Shown here: positions 7,822 through 17,886 of the stretch, in pieces
Layout of the letters: each line of letters starts with the position of its first letter
Numbering within the stretch: position 1 is the first letter of the stretch
DNA from: an uncultured Pseudomonadota bacterium
Lineage (GTDB): Bacteria > Pseudomonadota > Alphaproteobacteria > Rs-D84
Assembly: GCA_902801125.1 (NCBI GenBank)
Contig: CADCGT010000001.1
Span: 1-64,000, forward strand
Reading direction: 5' to 3'
Length of the DNA stretch: 64,000 bases
Notes under the pieces: generated by a model
Seen by the model: only the letters and a program-made list of their open reading frames with translations
Databases searched by the model: none
What the model was told of the DNA's origin: nothing
Made by a program: the position numbers and the translations under genes

Positions 7822-9152
7822 TATTTATCCTTTTCAAGTTCTGATTTTATATCACCAATTGCCAATGCCAACGCCGCGCGTTTCGTAAACAAATCGTATT
7901 TTGCCGCGTTGTTTTGTTTTTGCGCAGACACCAATTCAGACTGGGCCGTTTGCCAATCCAACATTGTTGCACGCCCGACGCGATACATGCCCGCGGTCAC
8001 TTTTTCTGATTCCGTTGCGGACTTTAACAATGTGGCCGTTTGTGTCAAAACCGTTTGTGCGGTTTTATAGTTTTGATATGCACTGAATACATCTAACATT
8101 GCACTGTCATTCACACCGCGCATATTTTCGATTGCACCCTCATACGATGCATTCGCACTGCGCAGGCCGTACATATTTGCGAACCCGGCAAATATCGGCA
8201 TAGACGCACGGATTCCAATTGTTCCGTTTACGCGTTCAGAATTTGGGTCAAACACATCGGAAAAATGATTATCCCCCCACGACAAAGACCCAGACGCCGA
8301 TATCGACGGCAGGTTTTTCAAAAACGCACTGTTGCGGCGATGCCACGCGGCGTCTTTGTTCGCCGATGCCCGCAACAGGTCAGGGCGCCGTTCACGCGCA
8401 ATTTTAATCAATTCGTCAATACCACGGTTTTCGCGCGGTGTGCCAAAATCGCCCGACATGTCGGCAATAGTTATTTCTTGGTCCGCCGGAAATGACAGTT
8501 TGGTAAGCAATGTTCCCTTGGCAATTTCACGATTGTTTTTTGCACGTTCAAGGTCTAAATCGCGACTTGCCTTGGTGGTTTCGGCCTTTAACACATCGGC
8601 ACGCGCAACAACGCCCGCCTTGAATTTCTTGTTTGCGGTGTCAAGCGCGGTTTGCGCGACGGTCTGTAAAGATTTTGCACTTTCCACATCCGCATCCGCA
8701 TTCAACAGCGCATAATACGAACCAATTACGCCATATATATAATTTTGCACACGTTCATCATATTCAAAACCCGCCGCGCGCCAAACCGCCGACATCTGGT
8801 TCAAATCGGCAAGACGCTTGCCAAAATCAAAAATCAAATATGATGCAGAAATCGATGCCCCATATTGCCAATCGGTCCAATCGCGGTCTTGATAGTTTTT
8901 TCCCGCCGACAGGGACGCGTTTACAGATGGCAAATATGCCGCGTATCCCGTATTTTTATTCAATCGCGTTGATTCCAACGAATAATACGCCGATGCGGTT
9001 TCCGGATTACGACACAGACCCAATTCAATTACAGTTTGCAAATCCAATACACCGTCTGGGACATTTTTGCGTGACATGCAATCATCGGTTGCGGCGGCAA
9101 ATGACATTGTTGGCAACAATGCGACCACGATAGAAAACTTTGTGATTTTCAT
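7821..9152 (-). CDS. TolC-family outer membrane channel protein
   Basis: A 443-residue outer membrane efflux protein, first gene of the four-gene exporter operon. A signal peptide (residues 1-20, ending SFAAA) precedes the two homologous halves typical of TolC, each with a long coiled helix pair (for example ALLNADADVESAKSLQTVAQ and AYQNYKTAQTVLTQTATLL). It would form the trimeric outer-membrane conduit for the MacAB-like pump. Two N-terminal cysteines (C24, C48) are unusual for the family. Substrate unknown. Confidence 0.92.
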   Translation of the reverse strand: MKITKFSIVVALLPTMSFAAATDDCMSRKNVPDGVLDLQTVIELGLCRNPETASAYYSLESTRLNKNTGYAAYLPSVNASLSAGKNYQDRDWTDWQYGASISASYLIFDFGKRLADLNQMSAVWRAAGFEYDERVQNYIYGVIGSYYALLNADADVESAKSLQTVAQTALDTANKKFKAGVVARADVLKAETTKASRDLDLERAKNNREIAKGTLLTKLSFPADQEITIADMSGDFGTPRENRGIDELIKIARERRPDLLRASANKDAAWHRRNSAFLKNLPSISASGSLSWGDNHFSDVFDPNSERVNGTIGIRASMPIFAGFANMYGLRSANASYEGAIENMRGVNDSAMLDVFSAYQNYKTAQTVLTQTATLLKSATESEKVTAGMYRVGRATMLDWQTAQSELVSAQKQNNAAKYDLFTKRAALALAIGDIKSELEKDK

Positions 9153-9199
9153 TCCCGGTCCTTTTTCCCCTTATTTCTGCAATTATACATTTTTTTATG

Positions 9200-9228
9200 T
9201 TGAAAAACAATTTTTTTTTGTTTAGTAT
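9200..9228 (+). promoter_or_regulatory. Putative sigma-70 promoter of tRNA-Cys
   Basis: TTGAAA (9200-9205), 17-bp spacer, TAGTAT (9223-9228), about 17 nt before the mature tRNA. It is a moderate match to the consensus. Confidence 0.5.
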
Positions 9229-9245
9229 CACCGTATCTAAAATAT

Positions 9246-9319
9246 GGCTTGGTGGCAGAGTGGTTATGCAGAGGACTGCAAATCCTTGTATGCCGGTTCG
9301 ATTCCGACCCAAGCCTCCA
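9246..9319 (+). tRNA. tRNA-Cys (anticodon GCA)
   Basis: The acceptor arms GGCTTGG and CCAAGCC pair. The anticodon loop CTGCAAA carries GCA, the T-loop is TTCGATT, the discriminator is T as required for cysteine, and CCA is encoded. Confidence 0.96.
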
Positions 9320-9324
9320 AATTC

Positions 9325-9347
9325 AAAGGCGACGGTTGTCGCCTTTT
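9325..9347 (+). terminator. Rho-independent terminator after tRNA-Cys
   Basis: AAAGGCGAC-GGTT-GTCGCCTTTT hairpin 5 bp after the tRNA; the T-run is short. Confidence 0.7.
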
Positions 9348-9390
9348 AATCTTGCAAAAAATTTGGAAAAAATCTAATCTTGGACTTGAT

Positions 9391-10458
9391 ATGATTGAAA
9401 GCATAACTTTGACCGATTTTCGAAATCACACAATGTGCCGCGTCAATACCGCGGGACGCAAGAATATTATCATAACCGGTCCAAATGGCGCGGGCAAGAC
9501 CGCAATACTGGAAGCCGTATCTATGTTATCGGGCGACCGCGGAATGCGGGGCGCACAAATGACCGATATTGCGCGATTTAATGGGGGCGGGGGGTTTTCG
9601 GTGTATGCGACCCTTGGCGATGACAGTGATATAAGCATATATTTCAATTCTGGTGATACAAATCGCCATGCAAAAATCGATGGTGATAATGCGACACTGG
9701 CCGATTTGGGTAAAAAGATTCGCATGGTTTGGGTGACCCCGCGCGAAGACCGAATATTTACAGATACCGCATCGGAACGACGCACATTTTTTGACCGTAT
9801 GGCCGCAAGTTTTGATTCTGCGCATTCGGGGCGCACCGCGCGACATGCAAAATTGTTGGCCGAAAGGGCGGGCGCAATAAGAAACGGCGCAAATTCAAAT
9901 TGGTTGGACGCAATCGATGAACAGATTTCTGGGACCGCCATCGCAATTGCCGCCGCACGAATTCAATATGCCGGCGAATTAAATTATTTCTTGGACGATG
10001 CCGCGGTGTCGGTTGATGGAATGGTTGAATCGATGATAATGGATTCTAATGCCGCGGACGCAGAGCGCGAATATATCAAATATCTTAAATCTAACCGTGA
10101 ATTGATAAACGACAAAATGGTCATAGAGGGTGTAAATAAATCTGATTTCGGCGTATTTAATAAAAAACTAAATCTGCCGGCGAATTTGACAAGCACCGGC
10201 CAGCAAAAAACAACACTGTTAAACCTTATACTGGCGCATGCAAAACTTATTTGCACAAAAACCGGCGACCGCCCGATAATATTATTGGACGAAGCGGCGG
10301 CGCACCTTGATTCGGACGCACGAAAGAAATTGTTTGACGAATTGGGTGACGCACATGCCCAGGTTTGGGCCACTGGTTTGGACCCGGCAATTTTTTCCGA
10401 TGTGCCGGACGCAACATTTGTTGCTTGCATAAACGGGGATGTAAGTAATATAGTTTAA
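9391..10458 (+). CDS. recF: DNA replication and repair protein RecF
   Basis: RecF (355 residues) is the ABC-type ATPase that helps RecOR load RecA at gaps. The N-terminus IESITLTDFRNH is the family signature; Walker A GPNGAGKT lies at 30-37, the ABC signature is in LTSTGQQKTTLLNLILAHA and Walker B is PIILLDEAAAHLD. The open frame runs upstream into the tRNA, so the ATG at 9391 is the right start. recF is commonly next to dnaN and gyrB; here gyrB is about 51 kb away and the next gene is sspB. Confidence 0.94.
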   Translation: MIESITLTDFRNHTMCRVNTAGRKNIIITGPNGAGKTAILEAVSMLSGDRGMRGAQMTDIARFNGGGGFSVYATLGDDSDISIYFNSGDTNRHAKIDGDNATLADLGKKIRMVWVTPREDRIFTDTASERRTFFDRMAASFDSAHSGRTARHAKLLAERAGAIRNGANSNWLDAIDEQISGTAIAIAAARIQYAGELNYFLDDAAVSVDGMVESMIMDSNAADAEREYIKYLKSNRELINDKMVIEGVNKSDFGVFNKKLNLPANLTSTGQQKTTLLNLILAHAKLICTKTGDRPIILLDEAAAHLDSDARKKLFDELGDAHAQVWATGLDPAIFSDVPDATFVACINGDVSNIV

Positions 10459-10481
10459 TGAAATCAAAAGGACAGGGCAAA

Positions 10482-10949
10482 ATGGCAAGTATAGATTACC
10501 AGGCATTATTGGATAGGGCACTTAAATCCGTTGTTCGTGAAGCATTGATTTATGCCCAGATAAATGGGCTTGGCGACGGGACACATTTTTTTATAACATT
10601 TCGCACGCACGATATTGGTGTTGTGTTGCCGGATTTCCTGCGTATACGATACCCAGATGTTATGACAATCGTGTTGCAATATTCGTATAATAACCTGCAT
10701 GTGTCGGACAAAGAATTTGGTGTTCAATTGACATTTGATGGACGCCCGTTCTTTATCCGCGTGCCATTTTCGGCATTGGTGGAATTCAAAGACCCGTCGG
10801 TCGATTTCATGTTATCGTTTAACAGACCAAGTGGCGCACCCGCACCCGACAACGATATAGAATTGCCATTGGACGGCACGGGCGATACAATTCCCGACAC
10901 CGGCCGCGTGGTATCACTGGACGAATTTAGAAAAAAAATGAAAAAATAA
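10482..10949 (+). CDS. sspB: ClpXP specificity-enhancing factor SspB (alpha type)
   Basis: A 155-residue protein matching the alphaproteobacterial SspB family: IDYQALLDRALKSVVREAL, FFITFRTHDIGVVLPDFL, RYPDVMTIVLQY and VPFSALVEFKDPSV are all conserved. It delivers tmRNA-tagged and other substrates to ClpXP. The acidic linker is followed by the C-terminal VVSLDEFRKKMKK, where the family carries its ClpX-binding motif. I prefer the ATG at 10482, which has AAAAGGACA in front; an in-frame ATG at 10458 overlaps the recF stop codon. Confidence 0.92.
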   Translation: MASIDYQALLDRALKSVVREALIYAQINGLGDGTHFFITFRTHDIGVVLPDFLRIRYPDVMTIVLQYSYNNLHVSDKEFGVQLTFDGRPFFIRVPFSALVEFKDPSVDFMLSFNRPSGAPAPDNDIELPLDGTGDTIPDTGRVVSLDEFRKKMKK

Positions 10950-10973
10950 TACCACCTTTTTGGTGGTATTATT
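10945..10973. terminator. Bidirectional rho-independent terminator
   Basis: AATAATACCACC / GGTGGTATTATT forms a 12-bp stem around five Ts between convergent genes. Confidence 0.75.
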
Positions 10974-11718
10974 ATTTACTGTATTGCCATTTAAGATAAT
11001 TATTACGTCTTTCTCTATCTTCTTGAAGTTTTTTTGCAAGTTTGACCGTATTTGGTATATCCTGACGCCATTGTACTTTTCCATCCTCACCAACATGAAC
11101 CACTTCAAATGTCATATCGGCACTGTATATCTTGTACCAAGAATAAAAATTCTTGGCCGACTTTAATAAAAACGCAGAATCGGGATATCTTACCGGCGGA
11201 TTCCCTTTGTATTTTGGCAACGGTTTAAAAAATCTGGCTCGTGTCTCAGATTCAAACTCATCAAAACCCATATCTTGTATAATTTTGAAAGCCATTGTTT
11301 CAACAACAGATTGGTCATTGAATTCTGGTTCTTTTTTTACAATTTTTGGTGCCGCGTATAAAGTAAACCGGGGTTCAAAAAAGATTGGTTGTTGTCTTTC
11401 ACCACTGTCAAACCAATTAATTTTTCTTGGGTTATTATCAAATACATTCCTATCATAAATTGTAACCTCGTTTTTTTGCGTGTCACATGTCACCAGAAAA
11501 TCATCAACTGATCGTTTTTTTAAATCTCTTATTTCTCTAAAATTGATATATGGTCCAAAACAAACATCTTTGAAACACACTCTATGTCCTTTCTCGTCCA
11601 AGAACTCGTTTAATGGTTTGTCGGCTTTTGCCATATCGTAAAGAAAATAATTTCCAAAGGTTCCACCAATATAACCATAATGTTCATATATATATAATTT
11701 TGGGACTCTAACTTCCAT
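10972..11718 (-). CDS. Hypothetical protein
   Basis: A 248-residue protein with no family I recognise. It is mixed alpha/beta, rich in Tyr, Phe and Lys, with many charged pairs and no signal peptide or membrane segment, so probably cytoplasmic. The open frame extends to 11865, but that part crosses the accC terminator; the ATG at 11718 is preceded by AAAAGGAATTTATAAA, a good ribosome-binding site, and a TATAAT lies at 11780-11785 on the minus strand. It is a single-gene unit between sspB and accC. Confidence 0.6.
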   Translation of the reverse strand: MEVRVPKLYIYEHYGYIGGTFGNYFLYDMAKADKPLNEFLDEKGHRVCFKDVCFGPYINFREIRDLKKRSVDDFLVTCDTQKNEVTIYDRNVFDNNPRKINWFDSGERQQPIFFEPRFTLYAAPKIVKKEPEFNDQSVVETMAFKIIQDMGFDEFESETRARFFKPLPKYKGNPPVRYPDSAFLLKSAKNFYSWYKIYSADMTFEVVHVGEDGKVQWRQDIPNTVKLAKKLQEDRERRNNYLKWQYSK

Positions 11719-11793
11719 TTTATAAATTCCTTTTATAACCTCTCTCGTTGGCCCCCATTCGTGAAAAATCATAATAAATATTATATACAAATG

Positions 11794-11822
11794 CAATAAA
11801 AAACCGGCATTTGCCGGCATTT
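11794..11822 (-). terminator. Rho-independent terminator after accBC
   Basis: CCGGCAAATGCCGG hairpin with A-rich and T-rich flanks immediately after the accC stop. Confidence 0.75.
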
Positions 11823-13181
11823 TTATTTCTTTTTGTTTTCTTTTTTCAGATATTCTTCCAACCAATGATTATCAAAGTTTAATGTTCGGACATCACGATT
11901 GTTTAATAATTTTTTTTGCAATGGAATTGTGGTTTTAACACCTTCAATAACAAATTCGTCCAATGCGCGTTCGGCACGCATAATACACGCAGACCGCGAT
12001 TGCGCATGCACAATCAATTTCGCAATCATCGAATCATAGGTCGGTGGAATTGTGTATCCGGTGTAAACCGCACTGTCTACACGCACCCCAAGGCCGCCCG
12101 ACGGCGCATACAATGTGATTTTGCCCGGGTTTGGAACAAAGTCTTGCGGGTCTTCGGCATTTATGCGAAATTCAATTGCGTGACCGTGCGGGATAACATT
12201 CGCCTGGGTATAGCCCAATTTTTCACCGGCGGCAACACGAATTTGTTCGCGCACCAAATCAACACCATATACCATTTCGGTCACCGGGTGTTCAACCTGA
12301 AGTCGGGTATTCATTTCAAGGAAATAAAACTTTCCATTTTCATACATAAATTCAAAAGTTCCGGCGTTGGTATATCCCATTTTTTTGGCGGCCGCCTTGC
12401 ATATTTCAATCATGTCATCGCGCTGTTTCTGGGTCAATGCCGCGGCGGGACATTCTTCCATAACCTTTTGATTTTTTCTTTGCAATGAACAATCGCGTTC
12501 GCCAAAGATTACAACATTGCCGTGTTTATCACCCAAAACCTGGAATTCAATATGGCGCGGATGCAGCAACAGTTTTTCCATATATAATGTATCGTCGCCA
12601 AAACCACTGCGCGCTTCGTTCTTGGTAATTTCGAACGCTTCGGCCATTTGGTCGGCCGACATCACCGGGCGCATACCACGTCCACCGCCACCGGCGGCGG
12701 CCTTTAACATAACCGGGTATCCGATTTTTTCGCCCCATTTTAATGCGTCTTCGATTGTATCAACCGCGCCGTCCGAACCCGGCACCACCGGCAGGCCACA
12801 TTCAATCGCGGTTTTCTTGGCGTTCACTTTGTCGCCCATTTTATTTATCATCGCCGCATCGGGCCCAATCCAGATTAAACCATGTTGTTCAACCTTTTGT
12901 ACAAAGTCCGCGCGTTCAGATAAAAAACCATATCCCGGATGAATCGCGTCCGCATTGGTCAATAATGCCGCCGTCAATATCGCCGATTCATTCAGATAAG
13001 AATCGCGCGACGGCCCCGGGCCAATACAAACCGATTCGTCCGCCAATTGAACATGCATTGCATCGCGGTCAACAGTTGAATAAACCGCAACCGTGCGAAT
13101 TCCCATATCGCGACATGCGCGAATTATTCGCAGGGCAATTTCCCCACGATTTGCAATTAAAACTTTTTTAATTTTTGGCAT
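11823..13181 (-). CDS. accC: Acetyl-CoA carboxylase, biotin carboxylase subunit
   Basis: A 452-residue biotin carboxylase that makes carboxybiotin from ATP and bicarbonate in the first step of fatty acid synthesis. Seen: IKKVLIANRGEIALRIIRACRD, the ATP-grasp loop AAAGGGGRGMR (about 160-170), RDCSLQRKNQKVMEECPA and the catalytic EMNTRLQVEHPVTEM. Length and motifs are normal. It follows accB by 8 bp on the same strand, the standard accB-accC operon. Confidence 0.98.
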   Translation of the reverse strand: MPKIKKVLIANRGEIALRIIRACRDMGIRTVAVYSTVDRDAMHVQLADESVCIGPGPSRDSYLNESAILTAALLTNADAIHPGYGFLSERADFVQKVEQHGLIWIGPDAAMINKMGDKVNAKKTAIECGLPVVPGSDGAVDTIEDALKWGEKIGYPVMLKAAAGGGGRGMRPVMSADQMAEAFEITKNEARSGFGDDTLYMEKLLLHPRHIEFQVLGDKHGNVVIFGERDCSLQRKNQKVMEECPAAALTQKQRDDMIEICKAAAKKMGYTNAGTFEFMYENGKFYFLEMNTRLQVEHPVTEMVYGVDLVREQIRVAAGEKLGYTQANVIPHGHAIEFRINAEDPQDFVPNPGKITLYAPSGGLGVRVDSAVYTGYTIPPTYDSMIAKLIVHAQSRSACIMRAERALDEFVIEGVKTTIPLQKKLLNNRDVRTLNFDNHWLEEYLKKENKKK

Positions 13182-13189
13182 GATGTTTC

Positions 13190-13636
13190 TTATTCAATAA
13201 TTATCAACGGTTGGTCAAATTCAACGGCCGCGCCATCGGTGACCAAGATTTCTTTGACCACACCATCTTTGTCTGATTTAATTGGGTTAAATGTCTTCAT
13301 GGCCTCGACCAAGATGACTGTATCGCCGGCCTTGATATGTGCGCCGACCTTGGTAAACGGTTTTGCGCCCGGTTCCGGCGACAGGTATGCCACCCCAACC
13401 ATTGGCGATTTTAATGCGTAACCCGACACAGATTCTTTGGCGGGTTCACTGGTTGTCTGTTTTGCAACATCGGATGTCGGCAACGCAGGCATCGCAACGG
13501 TTGCACCCGTTTGCTTTGATAAATGTATATGTTTACGATAAACCCCAAACAAGAACTGACGTTCCAAATCCAGTTCTGTAATCCCCATATCATCCATAAT
13601 TTTTGACATGGATTCTACGGTTGAACGAAATGACAT
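13190..13636 (-). CDS. accB: Biotin carboxyl carrier protein of acetyl-CoA carboxylase
   Basis: A 148-residue BCCP. The C-terminal biotinyl domain (about 70-148) has the lysine in VEAMKTFNPI; the more common motif is EAMKMMN, so the residues after the lysine differ slightly, while the lysine and preceding EAM are kept. A Pro/Ala/Thr-rich linker separates it from the N-terminal helix. First gene of the accBC operon; ATTAAG and AAAGGA precede the ATG. Confidence 0.96.
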   Translation of the reverse strand: MSFRSTVESMSKIMDDMGITELDLERQFLFGVYRKHIHLSKQTGATVAMPALPTSDVAKQTTSEPAKESVSGYALKSPMVGVAYLSPEPGAKPFTKVGAHIKAGDTVILVEAMKTFNPIKSDKDGVVKEILVTDGAAVEFDQPLIIIE

Positions 13637-13702
13637 TTCTTAATCCTTTTGTAAAAATTACTTTTCTATGTCTATTGGATTCTAGCATAAAACGACAACT
13701 TG

Positions 13703-13897
13703 TCAAGGCACAGGGTCAAAACCAAACCCACCACCGGGCCGACAACGCAAAATTCTGCGGATTCCCATAATCGTTCCACGACACAGTCCATATCGCATAA
13801 TCGCCGTTTTGGTGTATTCACTGCATGTCGGGGTAAATCGGCAAGTGGCGCGTCCGCCAATGGCGGGCGATATAAACCGCCGATAGAAATCAATCAT
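13703..13897 (-). CDS. yidD: Membrane protein insertion efficiency factor YidD
   Basis: YidD helps YidC and the Sec system insert membrane proteins. The family core FYRRFISP, CRFTPTCSEYTKTAI, RYGLCRG and RILRCRPGGGFGFDPVP is complete. The chosen ATG (64 residues) overlaps the rnpA stop by 8 bp and has GGAATTTTA before it; an in-frame ATG at 13963 would give 86 residues and a 74-bp overlap. The rnpA-yidD pair is conserved in bacteria. Confidence 0.92.
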   Translation of the reverse strand: MIDFYRRFISPAIGGRATCRFTPTCSEYTKTAIMRYGLCRGTIMGIRRILRCRPGGGFGFDPVP

Positions 13898-14291
13898 TAA
13901 AATTCCGATGGTCGACGGAATTTTTGAAAATTTTGGCCATATTTGTTGCCGTTTTTGGTGCATATTTTTTCAGTATGTGTTGTAAAGCCTTGTGCATGGC
14001 GACGCGCCCGGTCTTGCGGTCGGTATTCAAAATCGGCGAACGCGCATAGAAAACATAGTCAAATTCAGGAACCAACAATCCTTCGTGAAAGCGGACCCAT
14101 TCCCGCAAAAGGCGTTTTGCACGATTACGATGAACCGCCAATTTGAATGTGTGCTTGGTCGCCATAAAACCGACGCGTGGGTCCCCCGGTATTTTTGCGC
14201 GTTTTGCCCGAACAACGAACATTTTGGCGCGTGCCGACGGGTCGTCTTCGGCCATGTGAAAGTCATTATGATTTTTTATTGTATCTCGCAT
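13890..14291 (-). CDS. rnpA: Ribonuclease P protein component
   Basis: RnpA binds RNase P RNA and helps mature tRNA 5' ends. The family RNA-binding motif is seen as KLAVHRNRAKRLLREWVR (about residues 51-68), with FVVRAKRAK before and DYVFYARSP after. At 133 residues it is at the normal upper length. rpmH (ribosomal protein L34), normally directly upstream, is absent: the 112 bp before mreB has no room for it. Confidence 0.94.
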   Translation of the reverse strand: MRDTIKNHNDFHMAEDDPSARAKMFVVRAKRAKIPGDPRVGFMATKHTFKLAVHRNRAKRLLREWVRFHEGLLVPEFDYVFYARSPILNTDRKTGRVAMHKALQHILKKYAPKTATNMAKIFKNSVDHRNFND

Positions 14292-14345
14292 GCGGGTAAT
14301 AATACCATATAAAAAATAAAGTCAAATGTTTTTATTCGTCACCCC

Positions 14346-14374
14346 TTGATTTTTCACGAACGGGCGTTTATAGT
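14346..14374 (+). promoter_or_regulatory. sigma-70-type promoter of mreB
   Basis: TTGATT (14346-14351), 17-bp spacer, TATAGT (14369-14374). The gene's AAAGGGG ribosome-binding site follows 16 nt later. Confidence 0.72.
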
Positions 14375-14379
14375 GGTAA

Positions 14380-15450
<1,071 letters not shown>

Positions 15451-15453
<3 letters not shown>

Positions 15454-15469
15454 TGGTTAGTGGTTAGTG
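15451..15469. repeat. Partial TAGTGGTTAGTG repeat at the mreB stop codon
   Basis: TAGTGGTTAGTGGTTAGTG is one arm of the palindromic family seen in full at 19090, 41905, 47670 and 60522. Its first TAG is the mreB stop codon. Confidence 0.65.
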
Positions 15470-15470
15470 T

Positions 15471-15498
15471 AAAAACGGTTGCAATTGCAACCGTTTTT
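15471..15498. terminator. Bidirectional rho-independent terminator
   Basis: AAAAACGGTTGCAATTGCAACCGTTTTT is a perfect palindrome between convergent mreB and mnmG. Confidence 0.85.
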
Positions 15499-15499
15499 A

Positions 15500-17143
15500 T
15501 TATCCGCCGACCGCGCGCAGGACAACCATTATGCCCGCCGGGGTCATTCCCGGTATTTTTTGTAAATCTGCGATTGTGGCCGGGCGAACGCGTTTCATTT
15601 TTTCACGCAATTCGTTGGTAAGGCCCGATAAAGCATCATAATCAAAATTTGCGGGAATTTTTATTGTTTTATCGCGATTATATGATTCTATTTCCCGGTT
15701 GTTTCGCGAAATATATCCCGCATAAAATTTATCATTTTTTTCAATTTCCCCGGATTTTTCCCGCATTTTTTTCAAAAACGCCGGCGCGGACAATAACCCC
15801 AAATCAACCGCCGTTTGCCCAAGGCGCGCAATCGCGTTATCCGCACGCAGGTTTAATCGGTATTCTGAACGCGATGTGAACATACGATATGGTTCATCAA
15901 CACCCATTTTGGTAATATCGTCTATCATAACACCAATCATGGAATTTGTTCGGTCAATATTTAATGTCGGCAAATTCAACGCGAACGCGGCGGCATTTGC
16001 CCCCGCAACTAAACCTTGGGTGGCGGCTTCTTCATAACCGGATGTGCCATTTATTTGTCCGGCAAAAAACAGGCCAGGGCGGTTTCGCGCCATCAGGCAA
16101 GAATTTAACGCACGCGCGTCAATCGCATCGTATTCAATTGCATACCCATATCGCGCAATACGCGCGTTTTCAAGGCCCGGAATGGTTCGAATCCATTTAT
16201 CTTGGATATCAATACCAAAACTGGTTGAAATGCCGTTGGGGTAAATTAAATCACTGTGTAAACCTTCGGGTTCCAAAAAAACATGGTGCGAAGTATGTTC
16301 GGGAAAACGCATAACTTTATCTTCCAATGACGGGCAATACCGCGGCCCGGTTCCGACAATATCGCCGTTATACATTGGCGCACCCGATATATTTTCACGA
16401 ATAATTTTATGCGTCTGTTCCGTTGTGTGTGTGATAAAGCAAACCGCAACATTATTGTCGGTATCGCAACCGTCCGAGAACCAATCGTGTGGATTGTCGG
16501 GTAATTGTTCTTCACATACCGAAAAATCAATCGAATCACGATATATGCGCGCCGGCGTTCCGGTTTTAAGGCGCATAATATCAAAACCAAAATCGCGCAA
16601 TACGGCGGAAATTGTCGTATCCGGCAATTGGTATTCACCATTGTCCATTATTCGGCCCGATGGCGTTTTTTCCCCACCCATCGTGACCAGGCCGCGCAAA
16701 AATGTCCCCGTTGTGAACACCAGGGATTTCGCCGTATAGACGCCATTTATAACTTTATTTTCTAAATCAATCGATTCAACCGTTTCAAACAGAATTGTTA
16801 AATTTTCATATTCATGCAAAATTTTTACCGTGGCATTATGGTAAAGTTCACGGTCAATTTGCGCCCGCAATGCGCGCGTTGCCGGCCCGTGCGACGCATT
16901 CAATGTTCGAAAATGTATGCCCGCACAATCCGCCGCGCGGGGCATTACACCGCCAAAGGCATCCATTTCCGCAACCATTTGTGATTTGCCCGGCCCACCA
17001 ATGGACGGGTTGCACGACATTGCGCCCAAATCAGATTCACGCATTGTTAGAAGCAGTGTTTTTGCACCACGGCGTGCCGCGGCCGCGGCGGCCTCGACCC
17101 CGGCATGTCCACCACCAATAACAATGACATCAAAGTTTTTCAT
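15500..17143 (-). CDS. mnmG: tRNA uridine-34 carboxymethylaminomethyl-modifying enzyme MnmG, internally shortened
   Basis: MnmG (GidA) with MnmE makes cmnm5U at the tRNA wobble position. The FAD-binding start VIVIGGGHAGVEAAAAAARRGA, MSCNPSIGGPGKSQMV and the C-terminal FDYDALSGLTNELREK...PGMTPAGIMVVL are intact. At 547 residues it is about 75 shorter than usual (620-630). The missing part lies in the linker after GQTAVDLGLLS, where the protein runs from SAPAFLKKMREKSGEIEK almost straight into YAGYISRNNREIE. A degenerate 41-bp palindrome sits at that junction. It overlaps the fabG stop codon. Confidence 0.93.
   Translation of the reverse strand: MKNFDVIVIGGGHAGVEAAAAAARRGAKTLLLTMRESDLGAMSCNPSIGGPGKSQMVAEMDAFGGVMPRAADCAGIHFRTLNASHGPATRALRAQIDRELYHNATVKILHEYENLTILFETVESIDLENKVINGVYTAKSLVFTTGTFLRGLVTMGGEKTPSGRIMDNGEYQLPDTTISAVLRDFGFDIMRLKTGTPARIYRDSIDFSVCEEQLPDNPHDWFSDGCDTDNNVAVCFITHTTEQTHKIIRENISGAPMYNGDIVGTGPRYCPSLEDKVMRFPEHTSHHVFLEPEGLHSDLIYPNGISTSFGIDIQDKWIRTIPGLENARIARYGYAIEYDAIDARALNSCLMARNRPGLFFAGQINGTSGYEEAATQGLVAGANAAAFALNLPTLNIDRTNSMIGVMIDDITKMGVDEPYRMFTSRSEYRLNLRADNAIARLGQTAVDLGLLSAPAFLKKMREKSGEIEKNDKFYAGYISRNNREIESYNRDKTIKIPANFDYDALSGLTNELREKMKRVRPATIADLQKIPGMTPAGIMVVLRAVGG
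15746..15787. repeat. Degenerate 41-bp palindromic element, copy E, inside mnmG
   Basis: On the minus strand GCGCCGGCGTTTTTGAAAAA, then ATGC and a CCGGGGAAATT arm, follow the element's plan with several changes. It is translated as PAFLKKMREKSGEI, in phase with the rsmG and sufD-like copies. It could be ordinary mnmG sequence that resembles the element by chance. Confidence 0.45.
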
Positions 17144-17871
17144 TAAAAACGTCCCAATCCACCGTTGACATGTAATGTTTGACCGTTGATATATGATGCC
17201 TCGTCACTTGCCAAGAACACGCACGCGTTCGCAATGTCGGTGGGTTCGCCAAAACGGCCCGCCGGGATTTGCGACAGATACGACTTTTTCAAATCTTCAC
17301 TTAACACATCGGTCATTGGGGTTTTGATAAATCCCGGCGCGATTGCGTTCGCGGTAATGCCACGGGATGCAACCTCGGCCGCGATGGATTTTGTCATCGC
17401 AATCATTCCGCCTTTGCTTGCCGCATAGTTTGCCTGGCCTGGGCCGCCAATAACACCAATAATCGACGCCATGTTTATAATGCGACCGAAACGCTGTTTC
17501 ATCATTGGCATAATGGCGGCACGGCACATTTTAAAACAAGACCGCAGGTTCGTATTTATAACATTATCAAATTGTTCGTCCGTCATACGCATAAGCAATG
17601 TGTCCGCCGTGATGCCCGCATTGTTTATTAAAACATCCAATCGGCCACATTTTTCGATTGCATCCATAACCAATTCAACCGCCGCGCCTTCAGCCGATAA
17701 ATCCGCCGGAATTTTAATATAAGAATCGTCAAATTCCGCGTTCATTTTCGCAATATTGCGGCCCGACACAACAACCGTTGCACCGGCTTCCTGCATCTTG
17801 TGTGCGATTGCACCACCAATTCCACCGGTTGCCCCGGTAATTAAAACAACTTTATCTTTCAAATCGAACAT
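17143..17871 (-). CDS. fabG: 3-oxoacyl-[acyl-carrier-protein] reductase FabG
   Basis: FabG reduces 3-oxoacyl-ACP with NADPH in fatty acid elongation. It is a classical short-chain dehydrogenase: TGATGGIGGAIA (cofactor loop), NNAGIT, the catalytic serine in NMASIIG and YAASKGG (YXXXK). I use the ATG at 17871 (242 residues), which has a GGGGG ribosome-binding site 5 nt before it; an ATG at 17883 is also in frame. The operon order is fabD, a small orphan, fabG, mnmG. Confidence 0.96.
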   Translation of the reverse strand: MFDLKDKVVLITGATGGIGGAIAHKMQEAGATVVVSGRNIAKMNAEFDDSYIKIPADLSAEGAAVELVMDAIEKCGRLDVLINNAGITADTLLMRMTDEQFDNVINTNLRSCFKMCRAAIMPMMKQRFGRIINMASIIGVIGGPGQANYAASKGGMIAMTKSIAAEVASRGITANAIAPGFIKTPMTDVLSEDLKKSYLSQIPAGRFGEPTDIANACVFLASDEASYINGQTLHVNGGLGRF

Positions 17872-17886
17872 TTTTGCCCCCATATT

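Noticed and set aside
13637..13702. Small gene between accB and yidD
   Set aside because: Only short frames without ribosome-binding sites; the AT-rich stretch fits the accB promoter region.
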